NCBI GenBank assembly: GCA_030041355.1
Contig: JASHNZ010000084.1
Span: 1-49,420 of the forward strand
Source of the DNA: Nitrososphaerales archaeon
GTDB taxonomy: Archaea > Thermoproteota > Nitrososphaeria > Nitrososphaerales > CADDZS01
Direction: 5' to 3'
Length of the DNA stretch: 49,420 bases
Shown: positions 1 through 7,208 of the stretch, in pieces
Numbering within the stretch: position 1 is the stretch's first letter
Layout: each line of letters opens with the position of its first letter
Program-made: the position numbers and the translations under genes
The notes under the pieces: generated by a model
The model's database searches: none
The model's input: the letters and a program-made list of their open reading frames with translations, nothing else
Told to the model about the DNA's origin: nothing

Positions 1-342
1 AATGGGTCCCTCTTGTTGCAACACAATATCCAAAGAGTGTAAACGAGGATGAATCTACAAACTCTACTCTTGGAGTGCCACTCACTGATTTTGAGGATTT
101 CATAACTCTGAATTCGTTTGCTTCTAGCAGTGACAAAGAAAGAAAAAACTCCTCAAGATAGAGTTTTAGCTTTTGACCAATTGAATAAAGATTTCTAGTC
201 TTGGTTAGGAAATCGCTTTCTCATTCTTTCCATTTAGTAAATTTGCGTTTTAAGTCGAAGGCCCTATTTAACATCCTTGAGATATAGTCGCATAATTTTG
301 ACTGAGGCCAAAATTTAATTTGTTGCAACCAAATATTCCTAG
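1..342. other. Gene-poor left edge, probably the end of an integrated element
   Basis: I see no convincing coding region here. The stretch is AT-rich and carries two copies of the 10-base word TTGTTGCAAC (13-22 and 320-329) and an AT-rich TATA-like run (about 310-319) just before the small ORF at 343. Because a tRNA 3' half lies to its right (554-597), this DNA is on the side where an integrated element would sit. That reading is inference, since the rest of the element is outside the window. Confidence 0.4.
13..329. repeat. Two copies of TTGTTGCAAC flanking the left-edge spacer
   Basis: TTGTTGCAAC occurs at 13-22 and again at 320-329. The inner GTTGCAAC is a perfect 8-base palindrome. Both copies are followed by a similar A/T-rich tail (ACAATATCC and CAAATATTCC). 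The right copy lies between a TATA-like run and the start codon at 343, a typical place for an archaeal repressor site. Binding by the neighbouring ribbon-helix-helix-like protein is a guess. Confidence 0.45.
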
Positions 343-585
343 ATGGCTTTAATGAAGAACGAATTCAAAAAGATAGGACTTAGCCTACGATCCGATGATG
401 TAGTGCTTCTTAATCAGCGATTAAAAGAAAATGGTTTCGACTCTTTGGGGGACTTGGTTCGCTGTTTTTTGAAAGGAGGTATTACTAATTCAGATCTTGT
501 TAGGCCGCTCGCGATCGAGATTGCAAGTCTAATCGCCCTAAATACTCAAAGTTCTTTGGAGCCGGTGACCTCAGTTCGAATCTGA
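343..585 (+). CDS. Small ribbon-helix-helix-like protein ending inside a tRNA scar
   Basis: An 80-residue ORF with an ATG start. Residues about 10-45 (KKIGLSLRSDD, then LLNQRLKENG, then DSLGDLVRCFLKGG) fit a beta strand followed by two helices, as in CopG/Arc-type ribbon-helix-helix DNA-binding proteins. The C-terminal half is unlike anything I recognise. The last codons read through the 3' half of tRNA-Gln and the TGA stop is inside its T arm, so the tail may be an artefact of integration. It could be a free regulator or the N-terminal stub of a recombinase. I see no catalytic recombinase residues. The function is inferred from fold pattern only. Confidence 0.45.
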   Translation: MALMKNEFKKIGLSLRSDDVVLLNQRLKENGFDSLGDLVRCFLKGGITNSDLVRPLAIEIASLIALNTQSSLEPVTSVRI

Positions 586-597
586 GCGGGGCTACCA
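554..597 (+). mobile_element. 3' half of tRNA-Gln(TTG), attachment-site-like scar
   Basis: The segment matches a tRNA from the anticodon loop to the end. It has loop CTTTGGA (anticodon TTG, 554-560), 3' anticodon strand GCCGG, variable TGAC, T arm CTCAG-TTCGAAT-CTGAG (570-586), acceptor strand CGGGGCT, discriminator A and encoded CCA (595-597). An archaeal tRNA-Gln would need a 5' acceptor strand AGCCCCG and anticodon strand CCGGC, and neither is present in the 550 bases upstream. Tyrosine integrases commonly recombine in the anticodon loop and leave exactly this 3' half at one border. An intron-split gene is less likely because no 5' half is visible. Confidence 0.7.
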
Positions 598-634
598 CTT
601 TTTACTAGTAAAATGCTACTCTGGACCTCAGGAC

Positions 635-1369
635 TTAGCCCCCGCCACAACCGTTTTGTGCAGGAGTACCAAGCATCCAGAGGAGTTCCCACAGTCGCTG
701 CAATCGGATCATCTGTACGAGAAACGCTGTCATCGCCCCAGTATTGAAACACCACGTCATGTGTGGAACCGTGGCACAGATCGCAGTTTGAGGCGTACAC
801 ATAGTAGGTAGTCCCTAAACTTAGGCCCATGAATGTGTACCCTGCTTCGTTTGCGAACCCTGTCTGTAGCACAGCACCTTGGAATTTTCCAGAACGAAAT
901 ACATTGTTGCTCCAGGGCCAGTTCCTCGCACGCAGGCCGGTTCAAAGCAGAGGGCCCAATAGTCTGCTCCCATTCTGTTTTCATAGACGGTTATTCCATC
1001 CATGGGAGTCGGATTAGGGCAGGTTTCGGGTGGCCCCTCGCACATGACTGCGGTTAAAGCCAAATTCGCGCTGGTCACCACAGTTCTGGGCGTGTTCACG
1101 GAGCCAGTATCGTCCAAGTATTGGAAGTAGTATGACCCGTAGTCTTCCACGGATACTGAGTACAGCTCGGTGTTGTTTAAGGTGAACACCGCCGGAGTAT
1201 AACCGGTGGCAACAACCTCCTCACCGGAATTATAGAGCACCGTGTAAAACCCTGTCATTGTACTTCTGTTGGTGCTGATGCTATTGACGATCAACTTGGA
1301 GGTTCCCTCCGTGTTTTCACTAGTTACTTGCATAATTGCAAGCAGCTTTAGCCGTGGTCCAAATGTCAA
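635..1369 (-). pseudogene. Frameshifted gene for a secreted Nitrososphaera-type protein
   Basis: Two minus-strand frames join into one protein. The 5' part (from 1369) reads through a beta-rich repeat-like domain (GFYTVLYNSGEEVVATGYTP, then YGSYYFQYLDDTGS) and then GPGATMYFVLENS. The continuation is in another frame near 875 (VLQTGFANEAGYTF, then CDLCHGSTHDVVFQYW, then AWYSCT). A second shift in the four-base T run at 654-657 would let the protein end in NGCGGG at a stop at 635-637. I recognise this arrangement from secreted proteins of soil Thaumarchaeota, whose function is unknown. No signal peptide remains at the start. The lesions could be real decay next to an integration scar, or homopolymer sequencing errors. 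Confidence 0.6.
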
Positions 1370-1410
1370 AATGCTTAAGCTCTTTCCACGAGCCGACCGG
1401 ACGTGTATAA

Positions 1411-1436
1411 CTATCCTATATATCGAGATGCGATAG
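1411..1436 (-). promoter_or_regulatory. TATA box inside an inverted repeat, copy 1
   Basis: The core TATATATCGA is flanked by arms CTATC (1411-1415) and GATAG (1432-1436). It lies about 40 bases upstream of the minus-strand start at 1369 and resembles the element at 2075-2104. A promoter with a flanking operator is the simplest reading. Confidence 0.4.
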
Positions 1437-1492
1437 CCCTAATTTTCTATTCTTGGAAAAACGGGGCAGAGAAATGTTACGAATAGTTGTCC

Positions 1493-1735
1493 TCAGGCGT
1501 AGATTTTTTCTTCTTGGTCGAGGTAAGTTTCCAATCCCTTTCTTTTTTTCTTCAGTTTTTCGAGCCAGCGGCGAAGCTCGTTATTGTCCATGGAATCTAA
1601 CTTATGCATGAATTCTTCGGGACCTTTAGTTCCCCACAGGAGGCACAAGGCAGAAATTTCATCATCCCCAATGAGAACGCCGGTTCTTTCCCAGATAATA
1701 TGCGCTTTTCTAAGACATGAATGGTACAGAACCAA
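1493..1735 (-). CDS. Small charged hypothetical protein
   Basis: An 80-residue protein that I do not recognise. The C-terminal half is rich in lysine, glutamate and leucine (WLEKLKKKRKGLETYL) and is predicted by eye to be helical, perhaps a short coiled coil. The N-terminal part has the motif CLLWGTKGPEEFMHKL. It starts 7 bases after the stop of the upstream gene (1743-2006) on the same strand, so the two are probably co-transcribed and may act together. Two small adjacent genes beside an integration scar could be element cargo or a small two-gene module, but no family assignment is possible from sequence alone. Confidence 0.45.
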   Translation of the reverse strand: MVLYHSCLRKAHIIWERTGVLIGDDEISALCLLWGTKGPEEFMHKLDSMDNNELRRWLEKLKKKRKGLETYLDQEEKIYA

Positions 1736-1742
1736 ACTCTGG

Positions 1743-2006
1743 TTACTCTTCCAGAAACTTGAACCTTTGCCGGCGCAACTCTAGAATTTGATTTTCGAGC
1801 TGTTGATCTTCTTCTCTTGCCTGCTCTTTTATGCTCTGAACAAGCTTAACTAGAGACCCTGTGTCCTGGACAAATTCTTCTATGGCAAGCTGCTCCATGA
1901 GCTTGAGCCTATTCTTGAGTTTAGGATTCTTCGTTCTTTGGCTCATGCGCCCGAGCCACAGGACCATCTGTCCGTACCGCGATATCTGCTCTTCAATACT
2001 TTGCAT
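1743..2006 (-). CDS. Small coiled-coil hypothetical protein
   Basis: An 87-residue protein, almost entirely helix-forming, with heptad-like leucines and many charged residues (NRLKLMEQLAIEEF, then QQLENQILELRRQRFKFLEE). No known domain is recognised. It is the first gene of a likely two-gene unit with 1493-1735. The start is an ATG (MQSIEEQI). A TATA core within an inverted repeat (2075-2104) lies about 70 bases upstream and could be its promoter. The oligomeric coiled-coil nature is inferred from residue pattern only. Confidence 0.5.
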   Translation of the reverse strand: MQSIEEQISRYGQMVLWLGRMSQRTKNPKLKNRLKLMEQLAIEEFVQDTGSLVKLVQSIKEQAREEDQQLENQILELRRQRFKFLEE

Positions 2007-2396
2007 TTAGGAAGGTTATCTGGTTTGTCTGATTCTATCTGCGGAATCCTTTCTACCGAGCGCTCCGTCCCATGCAACTAGTCCGTATATATCGATGCTA
2101 GTTGTAATACCAGAAGACTCTCATTTCAAAAAAAATTGATTTGCGAAATTGAAAATACTGAAGCCGTAAGACCGAAGATCGCACTTTGATTGCTAATTGC
2201 AAAACTGCGAACGACTGGGTGATTGTGAACAAGATCTTTCTGGGGAGCAATGCCGAAATAAGATTCTCTCATTGACCGAGTCAACTAGCAAATAGCTTAG
2301 CGACAAGGTATCCTCTACATTCTGCGAACCCATACCTCTTTTGCCACAACCTTAGAATATCGGCAATTATCCATAGTTGAATTCAATCTGATTTCT
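2007..2396. other. Intergenic region with divergent promoters
   Basis: 390 bases without a credible gene lie between the minus-strand coiled-coil gene and the plus-strand helicase. The stretch holds the dyad-flanked TATA element at 2075-2104 and an A/T-rich stretch around 2125-2160. The helicase start is a TTG with no clear Shine-Dalgarno sequence. I see no tRNA, repeat array or structured RNA here. Confidence 0.5.
2075..2104 (-). promoter_or_regulatory. TATA box inside an inverted repeat, copy 2
   Basis: The arms CAACTAG (2075-2081) and CTAGTTG (2098-2104) are perfect 7-base inverted repeats. They enclose TCCGTATATATCGATG, which shares TATATATCGA with copy 1 at 1411-1436. It lies 70 bases upstream of the minus-strand gene starting at 2006. 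Confidence 0.45.
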
Positions 2397-5249
2397 TTGC
2401 AAACTGCTGTAGAAACTGGACCTTTTTCTTCGCTGAGCAAGGAGATTAGATCAGTTGCACAGGAATTGAGCTTGTCAACTGAGACTGAAGTCCAATCCGA
2501 AGCAATTCCAATAATTCTCTCTGGACAAAATGCTTTGATTGTATCGCCGACGGGATCGGGAAAAACCGAAGCAGCGTTGCTTCCAATCTTTCAAATGATT
2601 TTAGAGGATAAGCAAAGGGGTGGGATCAAAGCGATCTATGTTACTCCTCTCCGTGCCCTCAACAGAGATATGCAAAGACGAATTGAATTTTGGGGCACAA
2701 GGCTGGGCATTTCAGTACAGGTGAGACACGGGGACACATTACAAAAAGATCGAAGAAAACAGGCGATAAACCCGCCTGAGATTCTGATTACAACGCCTGA
2801 GACTCTTCAAGTCTTGCTTCTTGGATCCCGGTTGAGACGAGGGCTGCAGAATCTTCGTTGGATCGTAGTCGACGAAATTCATCAACTTGCCTGTGACCGA
2901 CGCGGGGCCCAATTGTCTTTGACGCTCGAAAGGATTCAGCAATTGCTTGGTAAGAATCGAGAGTTTCGAAGGATCGGATTGTCTGCGACGATTGCAAATA
3001 AAGATCAAATTGCTAAATTTCTAGTCGGAAACTCTCGAAAGGTTACGATAGTTAACGCCAGCTCAACAATAAAGGGTGCGGATTATAGAATTGAAATGCC
3101 AGAACCGACTGAAGAAGATCGGAAACTTGCGAGCGAACTCTTTGCTTCCTCTCAAGCCGTGGCCAGAATGCAACGGATCGCTGATCTCGTCAAGACTCAT
3201 GAAAGCACGCTCATTTTTGTGAATAGCAGAACGATTGCTGAATTTCTTGCCGCGCGACTAGGGACCTTTGGAGTAAAGGCTGGTGTCCATCACGGCTCGC
3301 TTCCGAAAGAAGAAAGAGAAAGGGTAGAGCTGGATTTCAAGGCGAAACGCATAGCCGGGCTTGTTTGCACTTCAACTCTTGAACTAGGAATCGACATCGG
3401 CACAGTGGATCTCGTAATTCAATACATGTCTCCAAGGCAAGTTAATTCAATGATTCAAAGAGTTGGAAGATCAGGCCATTCTTTGACGAAGACTTCCGAA
3501 GGAGTTACTCTTTCCGTCAGTCCAGAAGATGCCTTGGAAGCAATTGTAATTTCGAAAGAAGCCAGACAAAGAAAACTGGAACCAGTCGCCATCCACGAAT
3601 GCGCTCTGGATGTTTTGTGCCACCAGATTGCCGGCCACGTTTTGGTCTCAGGCAAGCAGAAAATTTCTAGTATTTTGGAGCTTTTCCAGAGAAGCTTTTG
3701 TTACAGGAATCTTTCCAAAGACCAGCTGCGATCTGTTGTCGACTACATGCAAACTCTAGGGTACATTCGAATCGAACCTGACGAATCAGTAATACCTAGA
3801 TCGGCAAGATGCAGAAACTATTATCTCGAAAATCTCTCAATGATCCCGGACGAAAGACGCTACAACGTAATTGACTTGAGTACGCAACAAAAGGTGGGAA
3901 TTCTCGGAGAGGAATTCATGCTTCTACACGCCAAAGTTGGAGTGCATTTTATTGTCAAAGGTAAAGTCTGGCAAATTGAATCAATGCAAGCAGAAAACGT
4001 TTACGTGACACCCGTAGTCGATCCGTCAGCATCTATTCCTGGTTGGGATGGGGAGCTTCTGCCTATCCCTCAAAATGTGACAGAAAGCGTCGCAAGAGAA
4101 AGGGGCCTGATTGAATCGAAGCTTATCCGAGGCAAGGATGCTCTGATTGAGGAAACAAAGGCCTGGAATGCGGACAGAAACGTTTGCTCTGCAGTTATTA
4201 CTGAACATGAGCTGCAGAATCGGAATTGTGGCGTTCCGACAGACAAGCGTATAATTTTAGAGAAGTTTGACCGGTATATGATAATACATACCAGCAAGGG
4301 AGATAGAATTAATCTCACTCTTGGCGAGCTCTTCGAAGAAATTTTGCTCAGGAAAGGATTGATCAGGCACTGGTGGAACGACGGTTACAGGATTATGATT
4401 GAACTCACTACTGACGAGTTCGAGCCCTCTCAGATCGCTTCAATGCTTTTCGAATACGACGAGAAGAAGAGAGGCTTCCTCAATGCTGTAATCCGGAAGC
4501 ACTTTCCATTTGGTTATTACATGAAATTCATCGCGGAAAGATTCGGCGCTCTGAAACGAGGGATGATGCTTTCTGGAGACGCTTTGAAAGAATTGGTTGT
4601 AAAATTCCGATTCACTCCAACTTATGAAGAAACTCTGAGGGAGGCCTTGTTACTCAAAGTCGATATTGAAGGAACTTTGCAAATGCTCGAACAATGCAAG
4701 GAAGGGAAGATCGAAGTAAGGCCTGTTGCATCTCGCAACGCGATCAGCCCACTGGGGATGTACATCTTTGCTCGATATGCAGAGATGGAAGACTACGATA
4801 GTTCGAAAATACAGAACACTGTCGAATCGATGAAAGCGGCGATATCAAACGAAATCGTTAGTCTTCTATGTTTCAAGTGCTCGAACCTGATGGAATTTGT
4901 CAAGGTTGGATCGCTTCCGGACCAGCCCAAATGCACCCTCTGTGATTCCTCGCTCATAGGTGTCATCTTCTACGGGGCAAGGTATGCCAAGACAGCTCTC
5001 GACAAAAAAATTGAAGCAAAACTACCGTTAGATCAACAAGAGTCAGACATGCTAACAAAGTCAAGGCGGTCTGCAGACCTCGTTCTATCTTATGGGAAGC
5101 AGGGTGTTATCGCGCAGTGCGTTTATGGCATTGGGCCCCAGACCGCTTCGAAAGTACTTTCGAAGATGCGTTCCACTGAAGAGGAGTTTTATTCCGACCT
5201 CATGAATGCTAAACTTAACTTCCTTCGAACCCGTCAGTATTGGGACTGA
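2397..5249 (+). CDS. lhr: Lhr-type superfamily 2 ATP-dependent helicase
   Basis: A 950-residue DNA/RNA helicase of the large helicase-related family, cytoplasmic, acting in nucleic acid repair or remodelling. Visible motifs are Walker A SPTGSGKTEA near residue 52, the DEIH box (VVDEIHQL) near 158, SAT (GLSATIAN) near 197, TSTLELGIDIG near 325 and QRVGRSGH near 355. After the RecA lobes comes a long Lhr-type C-terminal region that contains a four-cysteine zinc site (CFKC and CTLC, about residues 824-848) and a helix-hairpin-like stretch (YGIGPQTASKVL, near 912). The start is TTG. Length fits archaeal Lhr proteins. The zinc site points to a zinc-bearing archaeal subgroup, but the exact subgroup is not certain. 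Confidence 0.88.
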   Translation: MQTAVETGPFSSLSKEIRSVAQELSLSTETEVQSEAIPIILSGQNALIVSPTGSGKTEAALLPIFQMILEDKQRGGIKAIYVTPLRALNRDMQRRIEFWGTRLGISVQVRHGDTLQKDRRKQAINPPEILITTPETLQVLLLGSRLRRGLQNLRWIVVDEIHQLACDRRGAQLSLTLERIQQLLGKNREFRRIGLSATIANKDQIAKFLVGNSRKVTIVNASSTIKGADYRIEMPEPTEEDRKLASELFASSQAVARMQRIADLVKTHESTLIFVNSRTIAEFLAARLGTFGVKAGVHHGSLPKEERERVELDFKAKRIAGLVCTSTLELGIDIGTVDLVIQYMSPRQVNSMIQRVGRSGHSLTKTSEGVTLSVSPEDALEAIVISKEARQRKLEPVAIHECALDVLCHQIAGHVLVSGKQKISSILELFQRSFCYRNLSKDQLRSVVDYMQTLGYIRIEPDESVIPRSARCRNYYLENLSMIPDERRYNVIDLSTQQKVGILGEEFMLLHAKVGVHFIVKGKVWQIESMQAENVYVTPVVDPSASIPGWDGELLPIPQNVTESVARERGLIESKLIRGKDALIEETKAWNADRNVCSAVITEHELQNRNCGVPTDKRIILEKFDRYMIIHTSKGDRINLTLGELFEEILLRKGLIRHWWNDGYRIMIELTTDEFEPSQIASMLFEYDEKKRGFLNAVIRKHFPFGYYMKFIAERFGALKRGMMLSGDALKELVVKFRFTPTYEETLREALLLKVDIEGTLQMLEQCKEGKIEVRPVASRNAISPLGMYIFARYAEMEDYDSSKIQNTVESMKAAISNEIVSLLCFKCSNLMEFVKVGSLPDQPKCTLCDSSLIGVIFYGARYAKTALDKKIEAKLPLDQQESDMLTKSRRSADLVLSYGKQGVIAQCVYGIGPQTASKVLSKMRSTEEEFYSDLMNAKLNFLRTRQYWD

Positions 5250-5257
5250 GGCGAAAC

Positions 5258-5434
5258 ATGTCAGAACAATTTGAAGTGAGGTTCTGTGGCAATTGCATGA
5301 CGCGGACCAAGCAACACATCGAGGATTACGAGAGATTGCGAAATTTACGAGGATACGCGACCTTCAAATGTGAAAAATGCGGAAGAGTGAAAAGAATGCG
5401 CTTGCTCCGCCCCAGCGCAGAATCGTCTTACTGA
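5258..5434 (+). CDS. Small zinc ribbon protein
   Basis: A 58-residue protein beginning at ATG 5258 (MSEQFEV). A longer in-frame start at 5240 would overlap the helicase. Two CxxC pairs (CGNC and CEKC) about 30 residues apart form a treble-clef or zinc ribbon site, followed by a basic tail (GRVKRMRLLRP). It lies 8 bases after the helicase stop, so the two are probably one operon and it may bind nucleic acid. Its stop overlaps the end of the convergent CinA-like gene by 7 bases. No specific family name can be given. Confidence 0.6.
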   Translation: MSEQFEVRFCGNCMTRTKQHIEDYERLRNLRGYATFKCEKCGRVKRMRLLRPSAESSY

Positions 5435-6270
5435 CTTGTTGGACGGCGGATCCGGCGACTCTTGCCACCCAACTTGGCAATTATTCTTTCGAGAGCCTGG
5501 GCGGCAGCCTCTGCAGACGCATTTGAATAAGGGTTTTGTGAAATTAGCTGAAAATTCAGCAGAGAATTCCTGTTCATGTCAAGCCCCATGGGGTGAGACT
5601 TCAAGTAAATGTCTGGCGAGCAGTCCTTCATGATTCTACTAATTGAAGCGGCAATTTGAGACTCCCTAACGCCCTTTGAGCTTATCCATATTTGCCGCCT
5701 TTTCCTGAAACCAACGAAATCTTTCTGTAACAACGGAAGAAGTTCTTGTCTAAAAATTGCCTTCATTTCCTTTGGGACTCCGGGAAGGGACACAATTTTG
5801 GATGAACCATATTCGGTGAGAACTGCGGGAGCGCTTCCTACAGGATTAGGTAAGGGTAAGGAACCATCAGGAATCTCAGCCATCTTTAGACTTGCTGCAG
5901 ATAACCTATGATTAGAGGCATGTCTTCGTTGGTAACTCTCCTTTAGATATTGTACAGCCCTCCGATCTCTCTTTACCTTTTTTCCTAGAGCTTTGCCGAG
6001 GCCTTTCAGGGTCATGTCATCAAACGTAGGGCCCAAACCTCCAATTGAGAAAATCCAAGAAGCGCCTCTTCCAACGGCTTTCCTGAATGCGTCAGATATG
6101 ATTTCGAGCTCGTCAGGTACTGTCGTCTTACGAGTAACGGTGACTCCAATCTCCTCAAACTGTTTCGATAGCCAATGAGAATTTGTGTCCAAAGTTGTTC
6201 CGTTTAATAATTCGTTACCAACAACAATGATCTCTGTGGTTCCGAATTTCGATCCTGCGGCAGGTATCAT
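5428..6270 (-). CDS. CinA-like molybdopterin-binding-domain protein
   Basis: A 280-residue protein of the CinA N-terminal/MoaB fold family (nicotinamide mononucleotide deamidase-related in archaea). It shows the family start TEIIVVGNELLNGTTLDTNSHWLSKQ, split here between TEIIVVGNELLNG and TLDTNSHW, then FSIGGLGPTFDDMT, the typical GGxGPTxDD-type loop, near residue 92. The C-terminal amidase domain of bacterial CinA is absent, as is usual for archaeal short forms. It is the only minus-strand gene between two plus-strand genes. The precise biochemical role in archaea is not established. Confidence 0.82.
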   Translation of the reverse strand: MIPAAGSKFGTTEIIVVGNELLNGTTLDTNSHWLSKQFEEIGVTVTRKTTVPDELEIISDAFRKAVGRGASWIFSIGGLGPTFDDMTLKGLGKALGKKVKRDRRAVQYLKESYQRRHASNHRLSAASLKMAEIPDGSLPLPNPVGSAPAVLTEYGSSKIVSLPGVPKEMKAIFRQELLPLLQKDFVGFRKRRQIWISSKGVRESQIAASISRIMKDCSPDIYLKSHPMGLDMNRNSLLNFQLISQNPYSNASAEAAAQALERIIAKLGGKSRRIRRPTSQ

Positions 6271-6337
6271 CGTCTTTCACATTTTCTTGGAACGCTTGAT
6301 TTAAGAGAAGCTTTCATTTTTCAATAACTTGACGATA

Positions 6338-7096
6338 ATGCGGACGCTCTTTCTGACAGGAACGGCTGGCTCGGGAAAGTCACTTCTCTGCTCATCACTG
6401 TTGCCTTGGTATTCTGACAAAGGTGCGACAGTTGCTTCAGTTAATCTCGATCCGGGTGCACAAAATCTTCCCTACGAGCCAGACGTAGACATCAGGGATT
6501 TTTTAGATCTTTCAACAGTCATGCAGAATTATCAACTAGGACCTAATGGCGCGCTGATTTTAGCAGCCGACCTCGTAGCTACGAGAATGAACGACATTCA
6601 GGAAGCGCTAGACACGATCAACCCGGACTATGCGATTTTGGACAGCCCGGGACAGATCGAACTCTTCGCGTATAGAACCAGCGGACCCTACATAATCGAA
6701 AATATTCAGGCGGAAGGCAAGAGCGTAATCTTTCTTTTCGACTCCACTCTTGTCGCAACTCCTACAAACTTTGTGAGCATCGCCCTACTCGCCGCATCAA
6801 TTCAATTGAGACTCAAAGCTCCCCAGATTAACGTACTTTCCAGGAGTGATATGCTCGGCGCGAATCTCAAGAAAGTCTTGAGCTGGTCCAACAGTGCTCC
6901 CAAGCTCCAAGAAGCTCTTTACGAAGAAACAAAAGGAACGTCTTATCAACTGAGCACGACATTGCTGAGAGATCTTGCCAAGTCCGGAATATCATACGAG
7001 CTCATTCCAGTTTCATCAACTACCAGAGAGGGTCTCCTTGACCTTAGCGCCACGATTACTCGTCAGCTAAGTCAGGGTGAAGAAATGGAAGAATAG
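6338..7096 (+). CDS. GPN-loop GTPase
   Basis: A 252-residue P-loop GTPase of the GPN family, whose eukaryotic relatives help assemble and import RNA polymerase II. I chose ATG 6338 over TTG 6329 because the protein then starts directly at the P-loop strand. Motifs are GTAGSGKS (about residues 8-15), the signature LGPNGAL with the GPN insert near 70, and the switch DSPGQIELF near 107. The usual NKxD guanine-specificity motif reads LSRSDML here (SRSD), an unusual variant. It lies directly upstream of the RNA polymerase subunit gene rpo3, which fits a role in polymerase assembly, though that link is inference. Confidence 0.85.
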   Translation: MRTLFLTGTAGSGKSLLCSSLLPWYSDKGATVASVNLDPGAQNLPYEPDVDIRDFLDLSTVMQNYQLGPNGALILAADLVATRMNDIQEALDTINPDYAILDSPGQIELFAYRTSGPYIIENIQAEGKSVIFLFDSTLVATPTNFVSIALLAASIQLRLKAPQINVLSRSDMLGANLKKVLSWSNSAPKLQEALYEETKGTSYQLSTTLLRDLAKSGISYELIPVSSTTREGLLDLSATITRQLSQGEEMEE

Positions 7097-7134
7097 CGTC
7101 TTAGCCAATAAGGTTTTAAACGTACCCTGCTTAG

Positions 7135-7151
7135 TGTCGTAGAGTACGACA
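7135..7151. promoter_or_regulatory. Perfect dyad in the rpo3 operon leader
   Basis: TGTCGTA-GAG-TACGACA is a 7-base perfect inverted repeat with a 3-base centre. A TATA-like GTTTTAAAC lies at 7113-7121, which would place the transcription start within the dyad, 58-74 bases before the rpo3 start. It may act as an operator or as an RNA hairpin at the 5' end of the message. Confidence 0.4.
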
Positions 7152-7208
7152 AGATACTGACTTTTCTTGGCGAATTTGTTTCTTTGATAATGGGTGTGAA
7201 TACTCTTC

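Noticed and set aside
343-585. Split integrase N-terminal fragment, as in SSV-type integration
   Set aside because: The stop codon lies inside the tRNA T arm, which would also be present in the attP site, and no integrase catalytic residues are visible. A small RHH-like protein is the better description.
554-597. tRNA-Pro(TGG) reading of the anticodon loop
   Set aside because: That register leaves a three-base variable loop and does not fit the acceptor strand; the Gln(TTG) register fits loop, stem and acceptor.
546-634. C-terminal part of the minus-strand frame that ends at 546 (SGSPAQIRTEVTGSKEL)
   Set aside because: It is antisense readthrough of the tRNA-Gln fragment; the secreted protein more likely stops at 635-637 after a one-base correction.
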